Translations under genes and position numbers: made by a program | Shown here: positions 1 to 6,169 of the stretch, in pieces | Numbering within the stretch: the stretch's first letter is position 1 | Layout: every line of letters begins with the position of its first letter | From: Endomicrobium sp. | Lineage (GTDB): Bacteria; Elusimicrobiota; Endomicrobiia; Endomicrobiales; Endomicrobiaceae | Length of the DNA stretch: 11,087 nt | Direction: 5' to 3' | Assembly (NCBI GenBank): GCA_031264425.1 | Contig: JAISDY010000138.1 | Span: 1-11,087 of the forward strand | The notes under the pieces: model-generated | Databases searched by the model: none | Seen by the model: only the letters and a program-made list of their open reading frames with translations | What the model was told of the DNA's origin: nothing

Positions 1-946
1 TTGCGTCAAACTGTATAAATTCTGGGACAACACTTTTTCCTGCTAAAATATTAACTATTCCTATATACTTTACTTTAATCACTGCCCTTATAAAAAAATA
101 ATTAAACCACGAGAGTTTGTAAATTATAGCCATAGGTATCCCCATCAAAGCGTTTTCCAAACACACTGTGCCTGAAGGAGAAATAGCAAAATCAACGGAA
201 ACTCTTTTTTCAAAACTTCCCGAACCGTCAAAACTTACATATTCAGGCAATTCAAAATCAATTTTATTTGAAATGCCAAACACTATAAATTTTGCGTTGA
301 TTTCCCTCTTTAGTATTTTTGCCGTTTCAAGCAATATGGGAATATGGCGCTTTATGGCGCTTTGGCGGCTTCCCGGAAACAAACCTATAATTGGAGGATT
401 TGAAATATTAAAGCTATGCTTTTGAAAATCGGTTTTTTGAGGGATTTTATCTATCAACGGATTTCCTACAAAAATAACGTCAACATTGTTATCTTTATAA
501 AGTTTTTCTTCAAATGGAAAGATAACGAGCATCTTTTTTACAACTTTAGCAAGTTTTTTTATCCTGCCACTGCGAGACGCCCAAACCTGAGGACTAATAT
601 AATAGAAAACAGGAATTCCCATTGACTTTGCAAGCCGTGCAACATGTATATGGAATCCGTAATAATCTACAAGAATAACTTTATCAGGACGATTCTCCAA
701 AAAATGCTTTTTTATTTCTTTTAAAACTTTCCTCAAGTAAAAAGCTTGTTTAATCGGCAAAAAACCAAAAGCGTTTATATTAACTATATCTTCAATAAAA
801 CTATCCGAAACGGCTTTAAGATTATTGCCGCCGGTAGATGAAACAAAGCATGAAGGATTTATTTTTTTTATTTCTTTTATAAGATTTGAAGCGTGGACTT
901 CTCCTGAAAGATCTCCAGCGGAAATGAAAATTCTATAATTTGGCAT
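1..946 (-). CDS. lpxB: Lipid-A-disaccharide synthase LpxB (3' end cut by window edge)
   Basis: LpxB joins UDP-2,3-diacylglucosamine to lipid X to form the disaccharide core of lipid A, at the inner face of the cytoplasmic membrane. My translation from the ATG at 946 is open for 315 codons to base 1. It carries family hallmarks in order: SAGDLSGEVHA (residues 9-19), YISPQVWA (116-123), FPFEE (143-147), FVGNPLID (159-166), LFPGSR (189-194), SPSGT (256-260) and NILAGKSVVPEF (299-310). LpxB proteins are usually near 380 residues, so about 65 C-terminal residues lie outside the window. FVGNP is commonly FVGHP in this family. The start lies 4 bases after the pstB stop, with a modest GGA ribosome site 7 bases upstream, so it is probably cotranscribed with pst. 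Identification is by motif recognition; the missing C-terminus cannot be judged. Confidence 0.93.
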   Translation of the reverse strand, partial: MPNYRIFISAGDLSGEVHASNLIKEIKKINPSCFVSSTGGNNLKAVSDSFIEDIVNINAFGFLPIKQAFYLRKVLKEIKKHFLENRPDKVILVDYYGFHIHVARLAKSMGIPVFYYISPQVWASRSGRIKKLAKVVKKMLVIFPFEEKLYKDNNVDVIFVGNPLIDKIPQKTDFQKHSFNISNPPIIGLFPGSRQSAIKRHIPILLETAKILKREINAKFIVFGISNKIDFELPEYVSFDGSGSFEKRVSVDFAISPSGTVCLENALMGIPMAIIYKLSWFNYFFIRAVIKVKYIGIVNILAGKSVVPEFIQFDA

Positions 947-950
947 TTTA

Positions 951-1703
951 TTATCCAAAGCGTCCGGTAATATAATCTTCCGTCTCTTTTTTTTTAGGAG
1001 AAACAAAAAGCTTATCGGTTTTATCAACTTCTATAAGTTTGCCCATGAGGAAAAACGCCGTTCTGTCGCTAACGCGGGAAGCTTGTTTAACGTTATTTGT
1101 AACAAGAACTATAGTATATTTTTCTTTAAGCTCTACCATTAACTCTTCAACCTTTGCGGTTGATATGGGGTCAAGACCCGAGCAAGGTTCGTCAAATAAA
1201 ATAACTTCGGGATTTATTGCAAGCACCCTTGCGATACACAGCCTTTGTTGTTGTCCCCCCGACATCTTCATAGCCGAAGCGCCTAGCCTGTCTTTTACCT
1301 CATCCCAAAGGGAAGAATCCCTTAAAACGCTTTCAACCATATTCTCTAAATCAACTTTTTTTGTAACAAGACCCAACCGTTTTGGTGCATAAGTTATGTT
1401 GTCGTAAATACTCATAGGGAGAGGTATCGGCATGGCAAAAAGCATACCTACCCTTCTTCTTAAATTCTCCGCGTCTATGTCAAAAATATTATCGCCGTCA
1501 AGATAAACGCTGCCTTTTCTTGAATACGTAATGTCAAAATCATTCATTCTATTTAACGTTCTTAAAAAAGTAGTTTTACCGCTGTTGGCAGGTCCTATAA
1601 CTCCCAAAATTTCGTTTTTAACAACATTAAGATTTAAAGATTCTAAAACGCATTTTTTATTATAGTAACAACTTAAGTTTTCTATCTTTATTTTATCTAC
1701 CAT
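951..1703 (-). CDS. pstB: Phosphate ABC transporter ATPase PstB (variant Q- and H-loops)
   Basis: PstB is the cytoplasmic ATPase that drives phosphate import through PstC-PstA. The 250 residues match the family's usual length. Visible motifs: Walker A GPANSGKTT (37-45), NRMND (51-55), PMSIYDNI (96-103), ABC signature MSGGQQQR (147-154), Walker B VILFDEP (167-173) with the catalytic Glu at 172, D-loop SGLDP (175-179) and C-terminal TEDYITGRFG. Two switch residues are atypical. The Q-loop reads LFAMP where E. coli PstB has VFQKP, and the H-loop reads VTNN where the usual sequence is VTHN. Both are clear in the DNA. They may mark a PstB subfamily rather than a defect, because everything else is intact. 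The ATG at 1703 overlaps the pstA stop, indicating translational coupling. No phoU follows; lpxB does. Confidence 0.95.
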   Translation of the reverse strand: MVDKIKIENLSCYYNKKCVLESLNLNVVKNEILGVIGPANSGKTTFLRTLNRMNDFDITYSRKGSVYLDGDNIFDIDAENLRRRVGMLFAMPIPLPMSIYDNITYAPKRLGLVTKKVDLENMVESVLRDSSLWDEVKDRLGASAMKMSGGQQQRLCIARVLAINPEVILFDEPCSGLDPISTAKVEELMVELKEKYTIVLVTNNVKQASRVSDRTAFFLMGKLIEVDKTDKLFVSPKKKETEDYITGRFG

Positions 1704-2551
1704 TTTCTACGTTTCCTAAAATAAATTCTTGCAAAAATAGCAATGCAGCTCATAGTCAAAACCATCATTAACAAAACAAGAGCCGTACCGTATATAATAT
1801 TTTTCGGCATGTTTGGAATTTGCGTTGAAATAATATAAAGGTGGTAAGGCAAAGCCATAACTTGATCAAATATTGAATGGGGAAGATGAGGCACGTAAAA
1901 CGCCGCCGCAGTAAACAATATGGGAGCGGTTTCACCAGAAATTCTTGCAATACTTAAAATGGCTCCCGTTAAAATGCCGGGTATGGCGTTTGGGAGAACC
2001 ACATGTCTTATAGTCTGCCATCTGCTTACGCCTAAGGACAAGCTCGCTTCTCTAAAAGAGTACGGCACGCTGCCTAACGAACTTCTAGCGGTAGTTATAA
2101 TGACCGGAAGCTCCATTATTGACAAGGTTAAAGCGCCTGCTATTATAGAAACCCCTAGCTTTAAAAACATAACGAAAATGCCAAGCCCAAACAGCCCGTA
2201 AACAACAGACGGAACTCCGGCTAAATTAACGATTGCAAGCTTTATTATTCTGGTAAGCATATTGTCTTTTGCATACTCGTTTAAATATATAGCGGCGCAT
2301 ACGCCCACTGGAAGCGTAACCATAATAGCGCACGACACTATTGAAAGAGTGCCAAGTATTGCCGGTAAAATTCCGCCGCTGCGCATACCGCCTTTAGGCA
2401 TTGACGATAAAAATTCCCAGCTTATAGCCGACGCTCCGTTTTTTATTATTATAAAAACCATTAAAATCACCGGAACTATTGCTAAAATAGCGGCAAGACA
2501 AAGCAGCGTGTATGAAAATTTTTGAGATAGTTTAGGATTAAGTTTAATCAT
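1697..2551 (-). CDS. pstA: Phosphate ABC transporter permease PstA
   Basis: PstA is one of the two membrane subunits forming the phosphate channel. It has 284 residues with about six hydrophobic segments, at roughly 15-37, 63-90, 105-131, 135-152, 192-215 and 253-275. The cytoplasmic loop that contacts PstB is clear at 168-193 (EASLSLGVSRWQT then VVLPNAIPGI). PSVVYGLFGLG (114-124) and SGETAP (205-210) are typical of PstA. The C-terminus is basic (FRKRRKW), as expected for a cytosolic tail. The start ATG at 2551 overlaps the pstC stop as ATGA, and the 3' end overlaps pstB by 7 bases, so pstC, pstA and pstB form a tightly coupled translational unit. The ribosome site is weak, which fits translation by coupling. 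The gene is intact. Confidence 0.95.
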   Translation of the reverse strand: MIKLNPKLSQKFSYTLLCLAAILAIVPVILMVFIIIKNGASAISWEFLSSMPKGGMRSGGILPAILGTLSIVSCAIMVTLPVGVCAAIYLNEYAKDNMLTRIIKLAIVNLAGVPSVVYGLFGLGIFVMFLKLGVSIIAGALTLSIMELPVIITTARSSLGSVPYSFREASLSLGVSRWQTIRHVVLPNAIPGILTGAILSIARISGETAPILFTAAAFYVPHLPHSIFDQVMALPYHLYIISTQIPNMPKNIIYGTALVLLMMVLTMSCIAIFARIYFRKRRKW

Positions 2552-3417
2552 GTGTTTTTATTTTTCCCGAGAAATAAATCTGCAATAAAATTTATAAGAA
2601 ACGTTATTAAAAAAAGAACAAGCCCTATCGCAAATAAAGACTTGTAGTGCATGCCGCCTCTTACTGTCTCGCCCATTTCAGCAGCAATTGTGGCGGTCAT
2701 TGTTCTTACAGGCTCAAAAATAGAATGAGGGATATGAGCCGCATTGCCTGTTATCATCATTACAGCCATTGTTTCGCCAATTACCCTGCCTATGCCAAGC
2801 ATTACCGCCGCAATTATTCCCGGCATAGCCGCCTTTAGAATAATTCTTCTTAAGGTCTGCCACTTTGTGGCGCCCAGAGCTAATGCACCCTGTTTATACT
2901 GCCAAGGGACCGAACGTATAGCGTCTTCAGATATTGTAACTATAGTCGGTATAGCCATAAAGGCAAGCATTATTGAGCCTGAAAAAGCCGTAAGACCAGT
3001 AGGCAGATTAAAAATACTTTTTACCAGAGGAACTAACGTAATCATTCCAACAAAACCTATAACAACGCTTGGAATTGCCGCCATAAGTTCAACTAAAGAT
3101 TTTAAAATATCGCGAATACCTTTTGGAGCAATTTCAGAAATAAACAAAGCTGTCATAACTCCTATAGGAACGGCAATGCCGCACGCTCCGATGGTTACAA
3201 AAACCGACCCCACTATTAATGGCAAAACTCCAAATGACGCCGGGTCTGCCGAGGGATACCAAAAATGCCCTCCAATAAATTTTAAAACTCCAAAATCTTT
3301 AAAAAAAGAAAGACCTTCCTTAAACAAAAAGGAGAAAATCAAAACAACAAATATAATAGACGCTATTCCGCATATAAAAATTATCTTTTCAAAGATAAAA
3401 TCTAAAGTTTTTCTCAT
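2548..3417 (-). CDS. pstC: Phosphate ABC transporter permease PstC
   Basis: PstC pairs with PstA to form the inner-membrane phosphate channel. It has 289 residues, with hydrophobic segments near 10-32, 62-95, 108-134, 145-162, 199-224 and 260-284. The periplasmic stretch FIGGHFWYPSADP (47-59) and the conserved AAIPSVVIGFVG (113-124) are typical of PstC. The loop that contacts PstB lies at 176-201 (GALALGATKWQT then LKAAMPGI). IGETMAV (213-219) is a further PstC mark. The ATG at 3417 overlaps the stop of the methyltransferase gene as ATGA. Its ribosome site, AAAAGG at 3423-3428, lies inside the 3' end of that gene and straddles the edge of an 11-base repeat. Gene order and the repeat suggest pstC originally followed pstS directly. 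Confidence 0.95.
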   Translation of the reverse strand: MRKTLDFIFEKIIFICGIASIIFVVLIFSFLFKEGLSFFKDFGVLKFIGGHFWYPSADPASFGVLPLIVGSVFVTIGACGIAVPIGVMTALFISEIAPKGIRDILKSLVELMAAIPSVVIGFVGMITLVPLVKSIFNLPTGLTAFSGSIMLAFMAIPTIVTISEDAIRSVPWQYKQGALALGATKWQTLRRIILKAAMPGIIAAVMLGIGRVIGETMAVMMITGNAAHIPHSIFEPVRTMTATIAAEMGETVRGGMHYKSLFAIGLVLFLITFLINFIADLFLGKNKNT

Positions 3418-4382
3418 ATCAACCTTTTATTGGAATTATTATAAATACAACTTGTAAACAATTTTTTCTCATTATCATCTTCTAAACTTTCAAGTCTTTT
3501 AATAGCCCTGTTACAATATGTTTTATCAATATCTATACCTATGTACTTTCTTCCTAATAATGCGGCTGCAACCAATGTGGTTCCACTACCGCAAAAAGGA
3601 TCTAAAACAACATGATCTTCGCGTGTTGTAAGTTCTATCATGGATTGCATCAATTTTAACGGCTTTTGTGTAGGATGTAATCCTATGTCCGAACATTCAG
3701 ACGATATATTTATAATGTTGTTTGGACTATTAGCATACTTCATAAACCCTATCTCATTATACGCTCCCACCTCATTATTTAACATATTGTCTGCAATTGT
3801 AGAACCAATTTTATACGGCTTTACAAACCATAAAACAGGTTCATAAGTTGGTCTCAAATTTCCAACTTTCCAGCCATGCCATTTATCTGCAGAAAAGTCA
3901 TCTCCTCTTTTCTTATAGACAATACTAAGTCGTTGCGCGCGGTGAGCAGCCTTTTCTTTTGACCATGCTAACATATCTTTATACGTGAACCCGACATCTT
4001 CAAACGCACAAATACACCTATGAGCAAGTCTTCTGCCAGCGAAAACAATTGCAGATGCGCCTGGTTTTAGAACTCTGAGCCAATCTTTTGCCCAAGACAA
4101 ACACCACATGTAATACTGCTCCGGTATCAATCTATCAGATTGAGACCAACCATTAAGAGGTTTCCCTCGTTTTTTAAAAACACACCCTGCTTTTAGTTGA
4201 GCTGGACTTGTACCCAAAAAAGCCGAGTTTGTATTACTATGCAAAACATCCCAGTCGTCTATACCTATACCATATGGAATATCACTTAATATTAAATGAA
4301 TACTTTCAGATTCAATATTTTTCAAAATTTCTCTGCAATCACCAAAAATTACACTATTTAACTTCACAACATTATTTCCCAT
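3414..4382 (-). CDS. hindIIIM: HindIII-type N6-adenine DNA methyltransferase (beta class)
   Basis: This is the modification half of a type II system; by its partner it should methylate adenine in AAGCTT (inference). The 322 residues show beta-class motif order: motif IV DIPYG (34-38) near the N-terminus, then a middle region likely to hold target recognition, HPTQKP (236-241) and the SAM-binding motif DPFCGSGTT (261-269). Motif IV is DIPY rather than the common DPPY. The start at 4382 is 3 bases after the endonuclease stop. A good ribosome site (AAGGG, 4390-4394) lies in the last endonuclease codons, so the two genes are coupled. The stop overlaps pstC as ATGA. Residues 317-322 are encoded by DNA that looks like host pstS-pstC junction sequence. 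The adenine class is well supported; AAGCTT specificity rests on the neighbour. Confidence 0.9.
   Translation of the reverse strand: MGNNVVKLNSVIFGDCREILKNIESESIHLILSDIPYGIGIDDWDVLHSNTNSAFLGTSPAQLKAGCVFKKRGKPLNGWSQSDRLIPEQYYMWCLSWAKDWLRVLKPGASAIVFAGRRLAHRCICAFEDVGFTYKDMLAWSKEKAAHRAQRLSIVYKKRGDDFSADKWHGWKVGNLRPTYEPVLWFVKPYKIGSTIADNMLNNEVGAYNEIGFMKYANSPNNIINISSECSDIGLHPTQKPLKLMQSMIELTTREDHVVLDPFCGSGTTLVAAALLGRKYIGIDIDKTYCNRAIKRLESLEDDNEKKLFTSCIYNNSNKRLI
3423..3428 (-). promoter_or_regulatory. Ribosome binding site of pstC, kept across the insertion junction
   Basis: AAAAGG on the coding strand, 5 bases before the pstC ATG at 3417. The A residues are in the 11-base repeat and the GG is just outside it. 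This suggests the native pstC initiation region survived the insertion intact and now lies within the methyltransferase coding sequence. Confidence 0.6.
3425..3435. repeat. Direct repeat, pstC-proximal copy
   Basis: TTTTATTGGAA on the plus strand, identical over 11 bases to 5294-5304. On the coding strand it reads TTCCAATAAAA inside the last codons of the methyltransferase. It is followed at once by GGTTGAT and the pstC ATG. Flanking bases differ from the other copy on both sides, so the repeat is exactly 11 bases. Confidence 0.8.
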
Positions 4383-4385
4383 AAA

Positions 4386-5267
4386 TTAACCCTTAAGTTC
4401 TTTTACATATTTCTCTATAGAATTAATTTTCTCTTTGATTTTTAGAGACTTTAACAACTCATTTATGGCTTTTTGTTTTGAGAAACCTTTAACTTCTTCA
4501 ATTTTACTATGCCAATACCTTATTTCAGATATACTGCGACTGATTATTGACTTTTTGCAGTTACAAAAATAATTTAGAAAATCATCATAAGAGACATTTA
4601 ATCTTGTACAGATAATATTATTTATAGCTTTATAAAAATTATTGTTTTTATCATTGATAACCACATTTCCAGAAATTTTACTACTCATATTCCAGAGGAA
4701 TGACAAATTCAATTCAGGCGTCTCTCTTACATCTTTTTCTAACAAAAAACACAAATGTTCCCAACTGAAAAGACATGTATTTGAATCAAGAGCTTGTCCG
4801 TATATTTGGCTGCTATTTTTTGGATATTTAAAATATGGACAAACTAGTACAGCGTAATCATTCCCTATCTTCCAATCTGCTAGAGATTTAACTTTAAAAT
4901 CCTTTTGGTTTCTCGCTGTTCTACTTAAACGAAATGCTTTTGCATCACCTACGAGGGAATATTCATGATATAAACTCCTACCCACAACATCAGCGCAATT
5001 TGCTCTTTCTGTGTTTACAGAAGCTCTAATTCCAAGTTCTTGTAAAGATTTTGCCAACAATATATCTGTAACTTTTGAATACAATTTCTCTTCTGTTGAG
5101 TCGTGTACTATATATTCTGGTATTGTGCCTATTTCTTTGAGTATTGTAATCAATTCTTTTCTACTTAATTTAAAAAGTTCCTCTTGAAGAGTTGAAGTCA
5201 TTTTCAAAAAATCTCTACTTTCAATTGAAAATTTGGTTATTAATTTTTTCAGTTCAAGAAAATTCAT
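4386..5267 (-). CDS. hindIIIR: HindIII-family type II restriction endonuclease
   Basis: Predicted to cut unmethylated AAGCTT. The 293 residues resemble R.HindIII (300 residues) as I recall it, nearly collinearly and with few gaps: STEEKLYSK (57-65), DAKAFRLSRTARNQKDFKVK (108-127), then DYAVL (137-141), FSWEHL (167-172) and NNFYKAIN. Asp108, Asp123 and Lys125 fall at the positions I recall for the HindIII active centre (PD-(D/E)XK fold; DFK at 123-125), so it looks catalytically intact. It lies 20 bases after the pstS stop and just upstream of its methyltransferase, the same R-then-M order I recall for the Haemophilus HindIII locus. The DNA is poorer in G+C than the host genes: 4561-4620 holds 11 G/C in 60, whereas 7021-7080 in guaA holds 35. 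That supports recent transfer. No controller gene is present. Family assignment is from memory of the HindIII sequence. Confidence 0.93.
   Translation of the reverse strand: MNFLELKKLITKFSIESRDFLKMTSTLQEELFKLSRKELITILKEIGTIPEYIVHDSTEEKLYSKVTDILLAKSLQELGIRASVNTERANCADVVGRSLYHEYSLVGDAKAFRLSRTARNQKDFKVKSLADWKIGNDYAVLVCPYFKYPKNSSQIYGQALDSNTCLFSWEHLCFLLEKDVRETPELNLSFLWNMSSKISGNVVINDKNNNFYKAINNIICTRLNVSYDDFLNYFCNCKKSIISRSISEIRYWHSKIEEVKGFSKQKAINELLKSLKIKEKINSIEKYVKELKG
4390..4394 (-). promoter_or_regulatory. Ribosome binding site of the methyltransferase
   Basis: AAGGG on the coding strand, 7 bases before the ATG at 4382, located in the last codons of the endonuclease gene. The site implies that methyltransferase translation is coupled to, but can also start independently of, endonuclease translation. 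Confidence 0.7.
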
Positions 5268-5287
5268 AAAGTCTGCACTCTTTTTTC

Positions 5288-6169
5288 CTAATTTTTTATT
5301 GGAACAAAATCCGTTTCTAAAACAACTTTTTGCCCCTCGGCAGACAAGGCATAATCAATAAACATTTTTATTACGCCGCTAGGCTCCGCGTTGGTATATA
5401 AATATAACGGTCTTGAAATAGGATACAATCCTTTTAAAACATTTTCTGTATTAGGGTAAATATAGCTGCTTTTGCCGTCAACCGCTACAGATAAAGCTTT
5501 AACGTCGTCGTTTACAAATCCCATTCCCACATAGCCCAAAGCATTGGGATTTTGGATTATCTCATCGTATATTGTCTGCGAAGAAGACATCATCAAAGAA
5601 TGAACGGAAAATTCGTCTTTGGCGTTTTTATCGTTATTCCTTAACACGCGCTCTTTAAAAAACATGTGCGTGCCCGAATTGCTTTCTCTTGAAAGAATTA
5701 CTATTTTTAAATCTTTGCCGCCGACTTCTTTCCAATTTGTAATTTTCGCCATAAATATATCGCGAAGTTGTTCTATCGTCAATTTGTCAACGGGATTATT
5801 TTTATTCACCAAAACCGCAAGTCCGTCAAGACCTACTTTAAACTCAACCGGGTTTACATTATTTTTCTTTGCTAACAACTCTTCCTTATCTTCTATCTCA
5901 CGGGAAGACATGGCTATATCGCAAGTCTTGTTAATTAAAGACGCAAAACCTGTTCCCGAGCCGCCGCCTGTGACGCTTACGTTATATGCGGGATGTTGTT
6001 CTACAAAATTCTCAGACCATGCCTGAATTAAGTTTACAATAGTGTCCGAACCTTTTATCTGTATGGAAGCCGCATATTTATCTCCGCCATTGGCATATTT
6101 CCCACAACTATAAAATAAACAACTAGCGGTCAGTGAGGCTAATATTAAATTTAATATTACTTTTTTCAT
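5288..6169 (-). CDS. pstS: Periplasmic phosphate-binding protein PstS
   Basis: PstS captures phosphate outside the inner membrane and delivers it to PstC-PstA. With the ATG at 6169 the protein has 293 residues; a GTG at 6178 would add three. I prefer the ATG because its TAATG overlap with the guaA stop fits the coupled layout and gives a normal MKK signal start. A hydrophobic segment follows, with cysteines at 17 and 23 (TASC, FYSC). Neither is a perfect lipobox, so it may be a lipoprotein or a plain secreted protein. Phosphate-binding motifs: GSDTIVNL (40-47), GGGSGTGF (68-75) and SRESNSGT (160-167). The extreme C-terminus (FVPIKN) appears altered by the downstream insertion; the ancestral ending was probably FVPIKG. 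That change should not affect the ligand site. PstC now lies 1.9 kb downstream instead of adjacent. Confidence 0.93.
   Translation of the reverse strand: MKKVILNLILASLTASCLFYSCGKYANGGDKYAASIQIKGSDTIVNLIQAWSENFVEQHPAYNVSVTGGGSGTGFASLINKTCDIAMSSREIEDKEELLAKKNNVNPVEFKVGLDGLAVLVNKNNPVDKLTIEQLRDIFMAKITNWKEVGGKDLKIVILSRESNSGTHMFFKERVLRNNDKNAKDEFSVHSLMMSSSQTIYDEIIQNPNALGYVGMGFVNDDVKALSVAVDGKSSYIYPNTENVLKGLYPISRPLYLYTNAEPSGVIKMFIDYALSAEGQKVVLETDFVPIKN
5294..5304. repeat. Direct repeat, pstS-proximal copy
   Basis: TTTTATTGGAA on the plus strand, identical to 3425-3435. On the coding strand it covers the pstS codons for Val(part)-Pro-Ile-Lys just before the present Asn and TAG stop. Read with the sequence after the other copy, the same frame gives Gly and TGA instead. 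This copy therefore appears to mark where pstS was interrupted at its very end. Confidence 0.8.

Larger units (their letters stand above)
3425..5304. mobile_element. Inserted restriction-modification cassette with flanking 11-base direct repeats
   Basis: The endonuclease and methyltransferase occupy 1858 bases between two perfect copies of TTTTATTGGAA, at 3425-3435 and 5294-5304. Removing one copy plus the insert (1869 bases) joins the pstS codons Val-Pro-Ile-Lys to Gly and a TGA stop, leaving one base before the pstC ATG. This is a plausible ancestral junction with spacing typical of this operon. The insert is AT-rich, has no transposase or integrase, and shows no obvious terminal inverted repeats. 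Insertion with target duplication is the simplest reading; recombination at short homology is an alternative. The repeats are seen directly; the mechanism is inferred. Confidence 0.72.

Noticed and set aside
168..625. Two plus-strand open frames at the left edge
   Set aside because: They lie opposite a 315-codon open minus-strand frame with clear LpxB motifs.
2744..3457. Long plus-strand open frame of 237 codons
   Set aside because: It is antisense to pstC, whose protein matches a known family along its length; the plus-strand translation shows no recognisable domain.
5268..5293. Possible terminal inverted repeats or att-like core at the cassette ends
   Set aside because: I compared the inner ends of the insert next to each 11-base repeat and found no inverted match, and no integrase or transposase gene is present.
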